Below the pieces are notes generated by a model, which did not search any database, was not told the DNA's origin, and saw only the letters and a program-made list of their open reading frames with translations. A stretch of DNA of 64,000 nucleotides, taken from assembly GCA_947095585.1 (NCBI GenBank), contig OX352763.1:38800010-38864009 (forward strand), read 5' to 3'. The stretch is from Nephrocerus scutellatus (taxonomy: Eukaryota > Arthropoda > Insecta > Diptera > Pipunculidae). How positions within the stretch are numbered: the first letter of the stretch is position 1; every line of letters starts with the position of its first letter. This document shows positions 54,915 through 64,000 of the stretch, in pieces. A program made the translations under genes and the position numbers.

Positions 54915-55432
54915 ATAAGCAAAGTTTGAATAAAATCGGTTTAATTTTGAAAAAATTTATATGGGAGCCCCTTTACCCCGTGACCCGATCGCTACCAAAT
55001 TTGAATAGAAACTGTCGTCATTATTATATTATAAGATACACATGTGTGCAAAATCAGAGTAATTTTGAAAAAAAATATTTGCGCGCATCTCAATCCTGGG
55101 ACCCGATCACTTCAAAATTTTATTCGAAACTGTCTTCATTCGAGATACACATGTGTGCAAAGTTTAAATATCGTGGTTAGTTTTGAAAAACGTATATGGG
55201 CGCCCCTCGACCCTAGACCGATCTCTTCTAAATTTTTATAGAAAATGTTGTTGCCACAGTTACACAGTTGTGCTAAGTTTGCACAAAATCGGGTTAATTT
55301 AAAAAAAAACATGTGGCCCGATTACTTCCTTAATTTTATAGAAAGTTGTCATCGAAGATACACATGTGGGTAGTAGGTAGTGGAGGAAGTTGTCAAAAAA
55401 TTGATCCTAAGTTTTTGCCAGCCACAGACAAA
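54915..55432 (-). repeat. Repeat-F copy (about four internal units)
   Basis: ACACATGTG-type cores near 55039, 55148, 55261 (variant) and 55357, each preceded by GGGAGCCCC / CGACCC-type blocks. It ends with GCCAGCCACAGAC near 55420, a degraded form of the family head. The head's TTCTCTATATTAA end is missing. Confidence 0.7.
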
Positions 55433-55689
55433 CACAACAAACAAAATAAAAAACACAATACGAGTTTTTGCTCTTGTTGCATTACCATTCATAATGAACA
55501 TTCTTCCAGAAAGATAAACGTACCTAATAAAACTAATGCAAATCAAGAGATTCAACAGATCAGCAGATAGTTAATCGAAACTTCTTGGATTTTATTTACC
55601 AAATAAATTATGCTCGGATGACTCATCATCTTCCGAGCTGAAACTACATTCTGTTTCTTATGGATTTCCTAATAGGAAAATGGCCTGTT
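55433..55689. other. Intergenic spacer
   Basis: No gene or recognised repeat. Confidence 0.4.
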
Positions 55690-55859
55690 TAAATGTTTGG
55701 ATTGACTAAGCCCCGGGACGATTTCCTAGTGGGCCAGACAAATTTTTGTTCACAACAATGTATCAGTGCTGTGACGGCAGCCCAGTTGACACCACAGAAG
55801 GGTTCAGGTCCTATGAACGCAGATTTCGAGCCAGCGCTAGCTAGTTCATCTGCAGATTC
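55690..55859 (-). mobile_element. LINE RNase H C-terminal fragment
   Basis: The minus strand encodes Ser-Ala-Asp-Glu-Leu-Ala-Ser-Ala-Gly-Ser and Ile-Gly-Pro-Glu-Pro-Phe-Cys-Gly, the end of an RNase H domain of LOA/I/R1-type LINEs (the Ala-Asp-Glu-Leu-Ala block holds a catalytic Asp). Only about 55 residues are left. It abuts LINE-B at 55860. Confidence 0.65.
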
Positions 55860-56612
55860 ATAGCATAGCCAGAGTAGAACTTTATTAAGCCATGAGAGAA
55901 TTCGGCATCCCAAATAAACAGACAAGACTATGTAGGTTGACCATGCACAATGTTATAAGCCAACTAAGAATATTCGGATGACTATCAAGCCCATTCAGCA
56001 TCTATAACGAGCTACGACAAGGGGATGGACTGGCCTGCAACGTCTTCAACCAAGTGTTAGAGAAAGTGAGTTGGTAGAAACTGAAGAGCTATACAGGAAG
56101 CTTTTATCCAGATCGAGCAGGCGGCACGAAACTTGGGGCTGCACATAAATGAGAGCAAAAGCAAAGTTCATAGTGGCCACGTCTGCGAGTAGAAGATCCA
56201 ACATTGGTCCCGCAATTCAAATAGTGGCGCGCGAATTTAAAGTAGTGCAATCCTTCAACTATCTCGGGTCAATTGTAGCAGCCGATAACAGCATGAAACC
56301 AGATATACGCGCACGGTTGTTTATAGCCAACAAAGCCTACTATAGTCGGTCAGACTCTTCAAATCCAGGAACTTAACCATAACATCCAAGCTGCTGGTAT
56401 ATAAGACAATGGTCATACCATTATATGCATATGGATCCGAAACTTGGGTGCTTAGCAAAAAGCATTCTGACCTCTTAGCCGCGTTCGAGAGAAAAGTCTT
56501 ACAGAGAATTGTTCGCCCAGTATGTGAGGAAGGACGATTCCGGAGACTCTTAAATGATGAGATCTACGAGCGTTACCGCGATGTCGATATCTTAAAGAAA
56601 ATTGAGCTCGCT
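55860..56612 (+). mobile_element. LINE-B fragment (RT motif A to C-terminal domain)
   Basis: Begins with Ser-Ile-Ala-Arg-Val-Glu-Leu-Tyr at motif A and continues through Asn-Glu-Leu-Arg-Gln-Gly-Asp. A deletion removes the YADD box near 56070. It then runs in two open segments (56149-56376 and 56409-56615) covering the thumb and C-terminal domain up to Asp-Val-Asp-Ile-Leu-Lys-Lys-Ile-Glu-Leu. It is cut there by the inverted-repeat element at 56614. Confidence 0.85.
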
Positions 56613-56613
56613 T

Positions 56614-57812
56614 AGCAACCGCACAAAATGAAGTTTTATCGAATTGTTGATAGTTAAAAAGTTATTCCATTTTTAGTATTTTTGGGTAAAATCGCATACG
56701 CCGCTACTAAAAAATTAATTTTAAAAAAGCCAACAGTTCTTTTGTTTATGTTTATTTTTTAATACGGTCTGGAAGAGTGTATGCCTTTCCAATAAAGTCA
56801 TTTTTATAAAATTTTTATCTTCTGTCAAATTAAAACAATAGATTTGTGCTGTGTTTTTGTTTCCCAAAATTTTTTGATAGCTTTTTAAGTAGCTCCGGCG
56901 GAAAAACAATGTACTACAGCAAGTTGACCGACTATCAGAAAAACTTGCGACATTAATGCAGATAATTAAATGGTATCACGCTTAGGAATATTCAAAAAAT
57001 AATGGTTTTATCAATTGTTTTGTTGTGTACGTAGAGTTTTAAAACAGAGATACGTACTTTTGACCTTACATCACTTTACACGCTGTAACCCTTGATCGAG
57101 CTACAATATCACTGTTCGTCTATTTTGATAGAAAACTAAATCTTTAAGGTTAAAAGAATGTAATTATTTTTTTTAAATTTTATTTTCAAACGCGATTATT
57201 TCGAAAAATGCTCTTGGATAATTTTTTTTGACAAATGCTGTATTAAAGCTCATTGAATTTTCTACAACTTCACCTCATAATATTTCTGCAATAGGTCAAC
57301 ATCAACAGGATTAAAATTGAAAGTTTTTGAAATGATTGAAAACGTACTTTTGCTCTTACATGCTTTACACCCTATAACACTTGAACACTTCCAGCTACAA
57401 GGTTACTGTTAATCTTTTTTGAACAAAAATTAAATTTTTAAGATTAAACAATGTACATTTTTTAAATTATTAATGCCATACCGACTCCATTTTCATGTGT
57501 CCATTTTAACCACCAATTTCATCATGTTTTTCCGCCAGAGCTACTTAAAAAATAATCAAAAAATTTTGGGAAACAAAAGCACAGCACAAATCTCTTGTTT
57601 TAATTTGACAGAAGATAAAAAAGTTTATTGGAAAGGCACACTCTTCCAGATCGTATTAAAAAATAAACATAAACAAAAGAACTGCTGGTTTTTTTAAAAT
57701 TAATTTTTTAGTAGCGGCGTATGCGATTTTACCCAAAAATACTAAAAATGGAATAACTTTTTAACCATCAACAATTCGATAAAACTTCATTTGGCTATTT
57801 TGGTTGGAAATG
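56614..57812. mobile_element. 1.2-kb long-inverted-repeat element
   Basis: 56626-56912 and 57520-57788 are inverted copies over about 270-285 bp with a few indels. They share AAATGAAGTTTTATCGAATT at the outer ends and GCTCCGGCGGAAAAAC / GTTTTTCCGCCAGAGC at the inner ends. The 600-bp spacer contains a diverged direct repeat (57051-57185 and 57341-57475, 290 bp apart). There is no transposase-like frame. It splits or ends the LINE-B copy to its left. It is a foldback-type or non-autonomous DNA transposon of unknown superfamily. Confidence 0.8.
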
Positions 57813-58334
57813 ACCTCCGCTATTACCCTGCTTCGTTTGTGCCACGAATTATTGTACACTCTGTATAGATGATAGATGTTATGTTCTCTCTTTACTTTTC
57901 CACAAAAGGAAATATAAAATAAAAATTAGTTAAGCAATTTGTGCGAGAGATATTGTCAAATTTCCGGCGGTAACAAGCATACTACACAACTGGTACATTC
58001 AGAGGATCTTTTGAAGAGAAGAATAAAAGCTTATTGGAGCTTGTTTTAGGGCAAACACCTCAACCCGTAGACGTGGAAATCGGACTTGAGTTATGCGGAG
58101 AAAATATATACCGATGGAAATTTTCTTTTGGTTTTATGAGGATCAAATTACCTGAAAAGTTGAGAACATTAACAGTCAATAGTAATTTTTTCGATTTATT
58201 TGTGTAATTGCAATATTTTGCATTTTTTTCTTAAACCGAAGTAAAGTTTGTATATACGCCCCATTTTTTGACATTTCAACTCAACTAAAGTTTTTGGTAA
58301 ACTCATAATACCTACGTCATAACATAATTGGAAT
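57813..58334. other. AT-rich intergenic DNA
   Basis: No gene or recognised repeat. Confidence 0.45.
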
Positions 58335-58765
58335 TATAAGTTAATTAATTGGTCACATTTACAATATTTGCTAGTTTCTTGAGAATGGTAAACAAACTTC
58401 TGAACAACAGATTTAGAATTTATGTCACCACATATATGCAACAACACATCTTTCCTTACTGAGCTGCTTACTCTGCCATAAAACTCAGTGAATATAAATC
58501 GCTAAATTATTGCAGTCGTGTCATTTTATTGCCATGATTATGGATGCTTCCGTGGTAAAACAACTACAATTTTGTTGTCTGCCTGGGCGTTTGCGGTAAT
58601 CAGATTAATTTCAGTCAGCAGAGTGTAGAATTGAAGCTGACCGCGTCATTGTGTGCATTCGAAATTGAACTGCAAACACCAGCAGAGACAGCACAGATAT
58701 ATCCAACATATGTTTTGTCTCTGCGCTTTTAATTGAAAATGTTGTTAAAAAGTTTTCTTTGTTTG
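58335..58765 (-). repeat. Repeat-G copy 2 (inverted relative to 18290)
   Basis: The reverse complement of this stretch aligns with 18290-18715, including CATGGCAATAAAATGACACG, TGACTGAAATTAATCTGATTA and AATAAATTCTAAATCTGTTG. The match covers about 425 bp with several indels. Non-coding. Confidence 0.75.
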
Positions 58766-59544
58766 GCAATACTCGAGGCTTAAATTCAATTACTTAATAG
58801 TCGCATCTGTGCATAATTTTTGAATTTTCAGGTTGTGCCTGTTTGAGGGGTAGCTTTTGTGCAATAAAAAGAAACTCGAATTTTACCTGGGTATGAGAAT
58901 ATTTTGTTAGAAGGAGAATCTGTGTTTATTTCTCTACGCTTAAAATTACTTAAATTATGAAAAGCCTTATATCTTAATATATTAACTTACAATGTTGAAA
59001 GGAAAATTCTTCAAATAGGAGCTTTTACAGCAACGTACAAATTCGGCCATGAATCAGGCTAGTGATAACCTCTAGCTACTCTATATGGTTTACCGTCTTA
59101 CCGAGAACGATAAAGAAGATCTCCCTATTCGAAAAAAATGTATTCAGAATCTGTACAGGACTCTGGAGGGTCCAAATAACTACACATTTGTCTCTAGTAC
59201 AAGGCTTTACAAAGTAAAAAATCAGCTCCCAATAACCGACCGGTTATTGGAGATGAAATTTGTTATCGGGTTGGAAACACATCCAAGTCCGCAGATGCAA
59301 GGACTGAGAAATTAAGAAATCGAAAAAGCTAATGGCATATTAAGAATTAAGATCAGATCTAGATCAGACGCTAGATCTGATGAAATCTAAAATCTTCTAC
59401 AAGAAGGCCAACAATTTCAGAAACTGCAGATCGACCTGTTTATTTTTTAAAATAAAAAAAAAAAAAATAAAACAAGCGAAACACTTTGGAGCGGCGGGAC
59501 CGATTTGGCTCATTTTTATTTTAAATGTTTGTCATAGTCCGAAT
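58766..59544. other. Intergenic DNA
   Basis: A 76-residue frame at 59085-59315 is not recognised. A perfect 11-bp inverted repeat with an 8-base loop lies at 59352-59381. Confidence 0.45.
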
Positions 59545-59571
59545 AAGGATTCATCATCATCATATTTAACT

Positions 59572-59904
59572 CTACAACAGGGGTCCGGTCCTGGCCTCCG
59601 GCAAAATGTCTCTCCACCGGTCCCGATTTCGAGCCGATGTCATCCAGTTTGGCATCCCTAAATTTTGGGCGTCCTGGTCTACGCCATCCTTCCAGCGTAG
59701 GCTTGGCCGGCATCGCTGTCGTTTTCCGTAAATCCTACCGCAAAGGACTTTCGGAGCAGGATACTCTTCGCTTATGCGAGCTTGGTGTCCTGCTAACCGA
59801 AGCCTACCCAGCTTAATTTTCTTCACGATGTCGACATTGCCGAAACGCTCGTAGATCTCATCATTATACTCTCCGAAATCGTCCTTCTTCACATACGGGG
59901 ACAA
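59572..59904 (-). pseudogene. LINE-B C-terminal domain, open frame
   Basis: 110 residues: Tyr-Asn-Asp-Glu-Ile-Tyr-Glu-Arg, Val-Asp-Ile-Val-Lys-Lys-Ile-Lys-Leu, then Val-Leu-Cys-Gly-Arg-Ile-Tyr-Gly-Lys-Arg-Gln-Arg and Arg-Trp-Lys-Asp-Gly-Val-Asp-Gln-Asp-Ala, ending Arg-Asp-Arg-Trp-Arg-Asp-Ile-Leu-Pro. This is the conserved tail domain that all LINE-B 3' ends in the window share. Confidence 0.8.
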
Positions 59905-60521
59905 TAATTCTCCGTAAGACTTTTCTCTCGAACTCGGCTAAGAGGTCAGAATGCTTTTTGCTAAGCTACCTATCTCGGATCCATATGCATATAATGGTAT
60001 GACCATTGTCTTATATACCAGCAGATTGGATGTTATGGTTAAGTTACTGGATTTGATGAGTCTTGACAGACTATAGTAGGCTCTGTTGGCTTTAAGCAAC
60101 CGTGCGCATATTTCTGGTTCCATTCTGTTATCGGCTGCTACAATTGACCAGAGATAGCTAAAATAATTAACTTCAACCCTGAATTAATTTGATCAGTTTA
60201 ATGTTCCTGGATTTCATTCATGATATAAACCAAGAAGTAAAATTAAAAAAAAATAATCGAAGTGATTGATCAAATTATTATGTTTGAATAATTTATAATT
60301 AAAATAATAGGTAAAATTAGAGCAATTTCTACATAAAAAATTAAGAAGAAGAAATTGGATCTTTCACTCGCAGACGTGGCCACCATGTACTTTGTTTTGC
60401 TCTCATTTATGTACAGCCCCGTCCCCGTGCCGCCTGCTCTATCTGGATTAAAACTTACAACTCTTCGATTTCTACCAACGATGTCAATATCGTCTGCGTA
60501 AGCCAGTATCTGAATGGACTT

Positions 60522-60911
60522 TTAGAAGATTGTCCCTCTCGCCGGTACGTCAGAGCCTCGGATCATTTTCTCCAACGCCAGGTTGAAGAGGACGCAGGCC
60601 AGTATATCCCCTTGTCGGGGCCCGTTATAGATGCTAAATGAGTTTATTTGGGATACCGAATTCGCTCTGGCTTCATAAAATTCTACTCTGGCTATGCTAT
60701 AACAGGCAGCTTTAAAGTCTATAAAAAGCTGATGTAGTGAGTTTTGAAACTCTAGACATTTTTCCATCACCTGCCTAAGGGTGTAAATCTGATCAGTTGT
60801 TGATTTGCCTGTGATGAAGCCACACTGGTATGGACCAATAATGACTTTAGCGTATGGGGCTATCCTGTATTGAAGGATAGATGAGAAAGTCTTATACGTG
60901 GTACTCAACAA
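60522..60911 (-). pseudogene. LINE-B RT fingers and palm, open frame
   Basis: 129 residues with Tyr-Gln-Cys-Gly-Phe-Ile-Thr-Gly-Lys-Ser-Thr, motif A Leu-Phe-Ile-Asp-Phe-Lys-Ala-Ala (catalytic Asp kept) and Gly-Pro-Arg-Gln-Gly-Asp. The YADD box follows just outside the frame at 60489-60500. Confidence 0.8.
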
Positions 60912-60920
60912 CGTTATACC

Positions 60921-60925
60921 ACGAT
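60921..60925. repeat. Target-site duplication, left
   Basis: ACGAT directly before the BEL 5' end; repeated at 62433-62437. Confidence 0.85.
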
Positions 60926-60960
60926 TGTCGGAGCAAAGACAACCATCGCAATAATTCGCT
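60926..60960 (+). repeat. BEL 5' LTR remnant
   Basis: Matches the first 30-35 bases of the 3' LTR (62112 onward), then diverges where internal sequence begins. Confidence 0.8.
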
Positions 60961-60974
60961 CACTATCTCTATTT

Positions 60975-61655
60975 TTGGATACTCATCACATCATTCGTGT
61001 TGGGGGGCGTCTTCAACATACCGCCTTGCCCTACACTTCAAAACATCCCATTTTATTATCAAATACACACCAGTTTACACTAACATTAATTAATTTCTAC
61101 CATAGGAAATTGTTACATGCCGGTCCACGAGCATTACTAGCTGCCGTTCGCCAGCTTTATTGGCCACTCTATGGTACAACTGTATGCAAGAAGGTTGTTC
61201 GAGAATGCATGGAATGCTTTCGTGCCCGACCGATCCTGAGGGGCAAGCCACCGACGAAGACATATCTTTGTTTGTTCATTTGCTTCGTCACAAAGGCAAT
61301 CCATTTGGAATTAGCATCGGACCTGAGCACACAAGCATTCATGGGCTGCTTCAAACGTTTCGTAGCCAATAGAGGACTCTGCCGACGTGTGTTCTCTGAC
61401 AATGGTACGAATTTTATTGGTGCTAATTCAGAGTTGCGCGAATTGTATGCATTGCTCACATCTCAACAATTAAAGGAACAGGTGCAATTAATGTGTCAGG
61501 ATGAACAAATCGAGTGGAAATTTATGCCGCCAGGCACACCTCATTTTGGTGGCCTTCATGAGGCAGGTGTAAAACTCGCCAAGTTTCATCTGCGCCGCAC
61601 AATTGGTATTTCCAAATTTACCTACGCTAATCAAAGAAGTGGAGGCGGTTTTTAA
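60975..61655 (+). pseudogene. BEL/Pao integrase, first catalytic segment deleted
   Basis: Open frame of 226 residues. It holds an H2C2 zinc module (His-Arg-Lys-Leu-Leu-His then Cys-Met-Glu-Cys, about residues 43-81). It then passes from Cys-Phe-Arg-Ala-Arg-Pro straight to Lys-Thr-Tyr-Leu-Cys-Leu-Phe-Ile-Cys-Phe, where an Asp-containing segment is expected. The second catalytic Asp is in Ser-Asp-Asn-Gly-Thr-Asn-Phe (about residue 141) and the Glu is in His-Phe-Gly-Gly-Leu-His-Glu-Ala-Gly (about 195). The in-frame deletion removes the first catalytic Asp. A frameshift at about 61600-61640 separates it from the C-terminal part. Confidence 0.85.
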
Positions 61656-62169
61656 TTCTCGACCACTAGGACCACTCACTAACAGCATTGATGACATCGA
61701 CTGTCTAACGCCGGGACATTTTTTGATTGGGCGGCCACTTAAAACTCTACCAATGCGTGATCTACCTCACCGGCCTCCTCTCGATACCTGGAAACAAATT
61801 GAATTCCAACATCGCGCGTTTTGGAATCGATGGTCTACGGAATACTTGCGATCCCTCCAGCAACGTGGTAAATGGACCAAACCAACACGCAACCTCGCTG
61901 TTGGGGAGTTGGTAGTGCTCAAAGAGGAAAATCAACCGCCACTTAAATGGAAACTCGGCCGAGTGATTGAAACTTTTACCGGTAGTGATGGGCTCGTACG
62001 AGTCGCAAATGTGAAGACAATGCAAGGAACCTACAAGCGCGGAATAGCAAAAATTTGCCAGCTACCTCAAGACAACATTGAAACGAATAGGACGTTTCAA
62101 GGCGGGGAGAATGTCGGAGCAAAGACAACCAACGCAATAAACGCACCTAACGCTACTACATTAATCTAG
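61603..62169 (+). pseudogene. BEL/Pao integrase C-terminal region
   Basis: A 188-residue frame overlapping the previous one: Glu-Ala-Val-Phe-Asn-Ser-Arg-Pro-Leu, then Leu-Thr-Pro-Gly-His-Phe-Leu-Ile-Gly, then a Trp-rich block (Phe-Trp-Asn-Arg-Trp; Gly-Lys-Trp) and Leu-Lys-Trp-Lys-Leu-Gly-Arg-Val. This is the tail domain seen at the end of BEL/Pao polyproteins. It runs into the 3' LTR before its stop at 62167-62169. Confidence 0.85.
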
Positions 62170-62432
62170 ATGCGCTCATACGAGCATACTCGTCTATTAC
62201 TTTTCTCTTCTTTTTGACAATCTGTCATGTGTTTTAACTTCACTTCCTTTTTCACTTTTGTGCGATCGAACGCTGTATTTTTTTGGAAAGAAATAAATCG
62301 AGACAAAAATTCATTATCGTGTTTTCCTTTTCGCTTTGCCTTTTCCTGAAGTTTTGGTTTATTCTACAACATCAATATTTTGTCGTGAATGTTTTAATTT
62401 TACAACAGCACAAAAAGGCTTGTGCATCAACA
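62112..62432 (+). repeat. BEL 3' LTR (321 bp)
   Basis: TGTCGGAGC...ATCAACA, preceded by a polypurine tract. Contains an AATAAA-type signal near 62290. Its 5' partner is mostly deleted. Confidence 0.85.
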
Positions 62433-62437
62433 ACGAT
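62433..62437. repeat. Target-site duplication, right
   Basis: ACGAT directly after the BEL 3' LTR. The LINE-B sequence then resumes with AATTGCTGCATTTTGTGATA. Confidence 0.85.
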
Positions 62438-62775
62438 AATTGCTGCATTTTGTGATATCTCCATTCTTATGTATGGGACACAGGATGCCTTTTCGCCAGT
62501 CTTCTGGCATAGCTTCTTCATCCCATTCTTGCACTGTTATTTCATGAATTGCTTCGTGTAATGTGGGGCCTTCAATTTTTATCAGATCCGCTGGGATCCC
62601 ATCAGATCCCGGGGCCTTAAAATTTTTGAGCCGATTTATCGCTCTTTTAACTTCGTCTATGCTTGGTCTTCGGTCATTGGTGGAGCCTCCAATTCCGTAG
62701 TTAACTGGCCATTTAGCAACTCATGAAAGTGCTCTTTCCATCGCTCTTAGCTGCCTTTGAGATCGGCTATCAGTG

Positions 62776-64000
62776 GGGTTTAGGATGATAGGGTAGTCGG
62801 GAAACGCCGGGTATTACTTATATTTTTTAAATCATTTTAAAATAAATTGATAAAATGAAATTCTTTAAATATATACATATAATAGATTAGGTAGTAAAGG
62901 ATATTTTTAAATAATAAGAAATTGATAATAAATTAAGTCAATGAAGATACGTCTATACGCTTATTGTTGACCCGATTATTTTAATATTACTCATATTAGT
63001 TATGAGCTTATATTATTTAAAAAAAAAAACAAAAAAATAAAAATATCTTAATCATCTAGTACGCGCCAAGGTGTGCCACTTAGTGTATCTAAATAGTATG
63101 CCAAGTTGTTATGCGCATATTTACATAAACCACGAAAATAAAACTCACATTGATTGTTTGAACATAAATAAAAAGTTAGAACGTCTCCTTCTGTGTCGTT
63201 AGTTATGTAAACACATATTCGCAGGCTGTGCTGTTAGTTTTGCCTCTTGGAGTACTAATGCTACTTCAGATGAGTTAACAAATAACTGGCCCCATAAAAT
63301 TGCAAATACGAGTACATACGATGATCTTTAAGAAAATCTTGAATACTGACTGTACTCCTTATCACACATTGATTTTTTTTATTGAATGTTGTTTGCACGT
63401 GCCAATGAACTACTGAGTGCTAATCTATGTAGGTTCTTCTTCTTTCCTTCATTGTGCACAGGATATTTTGTTCTTCATTTTCATGCTGCGGGAGTCGATA
63501 AATATGTTAATAAACAGCATAACAGTCAATCCAAAGGAAGTGTTGTTTGTGCAATTTGATTCTTGGTAGAAGCAGTCAACAATGATAAAGTTAAACTGCT
63601 GGGCATTGAATAGGCAACGTCCTTAAAAAAGTGTACAGTAGTTGTCTACAAAAAGGATCTAACGGGGGACATTGAAAAACACTCAAATATGTTGGAAATT
63701 ACCTTGTTATATTCAACACTCAATTTTAGCCGCTAGCTGGTTTGCGCACCAATTTAGCCTCATTTCTCTTATCTTGATTATATTTATAGCAAATGAAATG
63801 AACAGAAACAAGGAATAGCCTATCGTCACATAATACAGTGCTTTAGTTTAATCCTGTAGTACTTCTTTTCATCTGTATGCTGCACATATAGCATTTTTAC
63901 ATCGCTCTGCTGAATCTGAAGTTCTTCTAAGTTCAACCTGTTCTGATAATTATGCGCCACAAGCGAATCTGTGAGAAATGAATTCGTCATGGTTTCATTG
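62776..64000. other. AT-rich intergenic DNA
   Basis: No gene or recognised repeat to the end of the window. Confidence 0.5.

Larger units (their letters stand above)
60926..62432 (+). mobile_element. BEL/Pao LTR retrotransposon, internally deleted, nested in LINE-B
   Basis: Starts with TGTCGGAGCAAAGACAACC, the same 19 bases that open the 3' LTR at 62112, and ends ...ATCAACA at 62432. The flanking ACGAT at 60921-60925 and at 62433-62437 is a 5-bp target duplication as expected for BEL/Pao. Inside, only about 35 bp of the 5' LTR is left. It joins directly to the integrase zinc-finger region, so gag, protease, RT and RNase H are deleted. The purine-rich tract AAGGCGGGGAGAA at 62099-62111 precedes the 3' LTR. 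Confidence 0.9.
59545..62775 (-). mobile_element. LINE-B copy split by a nested BEL/Pao element
   Basis: Read on the minus strand, the pieces are in family order: 62775-62438 (linker and RT entry motif Ala-Pro-Gly-Ser-Asp-Gly), 60925-60355 (RT fingers to just past the Tyr-Ala-Asp-Asp box at 60489-60500), and 60165-59545 (thumb, C-terminal domain, ATG-repeat tail near 59550-59560). The BEL element at 60926-62432 interrupts the first gap. About 190 bp of unrelated AT-rich sequence replaces about 75 bp in the second (60166-60354). The intact YADD and long open frames (60911-60522; 59904-59572) make this one of the better LINE-B copies. Confidence 0.85.

Noticed and set aside
59085..59315. 76-residue frame as a host gene fragment
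   Set aside because: Could not relate it to any family; no splice or promoter evidence.

Overview
The window looks like insect DNA, most likely a higher dipteran and plausibly a tephritid fruit fly. This is inferred from the mix of degraded non-LTR retrotransposons, BEL/Pao and Ty3/gypsy LTR remnants, Tc1/mariner transposases, tRNA-derived SINEs and AT-rich intergenic DNA. I found no intact host protein gene, no tRNA or rRNA gene and nothing bacterial. Almost every recognisable coding segment belongs to a broken transposable element, so the window reads as a gene-free transposon graveyard of intergenic or heterochromatin-like character.

I use working names for the families. LINE-A has three copies (1010-3486 +, 5430-7330 -, 14838-17608 -), an EEP endonuclease, an RT and a TAAG-type tail. 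LINE-B has nine copies or fragments, an EEP, an RT and an ATG-repeat tail. LOA-like LINEs carry an RNase H domain (19230-20765 +, 23435-25390 -, 28745-29990 -, 52555-52885 -). LINE-D is a CR1/Jockey-superfamily element and the best preserved one (31451-34205 -). LINE-E is a Jockey-like family present as several fragments (20766-20920, 21170-21230, 34235-36850, 43950-45310). Repeat-F is a non-coding family with a variable number of internal tandem units. Repeat-G is a non-coding repeat present twice, in opposite orientation.

Layout: 1-9.4 kb holds a LINE-B 3' end and two LINE-A copies, each interrupted by a small insertion. 9.4-21.8 kb holds LINE-B, LINE-A with a nested SINE, one Repeat-G copy, a LOA element, and a mosaic of LINE-E, LINE-B and mariner pieces. 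23.4-30 kb holds two LOA elements and a LINE-B. 31.4-36.9 kb holds LINE-D next to LINE-E pieces. 37.4-46.3 kb holds a G/T-rich degenerate minisatellite, a second SINE, a 118-bp satellite with higher-order structure, LINE-E, and an inverted-terminal-repeat element containing Repeat-F. 47-58.8 kb holds more Repeat-F, a DD37D mariner pseudogene, an internally deleted gypsy element, LINE-B, and a 1.2-kb long-inverted-repeat element. 59.5-62.8 kb holds a LINE-B copy split by an internally deleted BEL/Pao element with a 5-bp target duplication.

The genes do not work together as a pathway. The real relationships are parasitic and historical: SINEs and LINEs that share 3' tails, elements inserted into elements, and deletions that removed catalytic residues. 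The most informative structures are the nested BEL insertion, the satellite array, the SINE/LINE-E tail match, the variable-repeat family and the long-inverted-repeat element.
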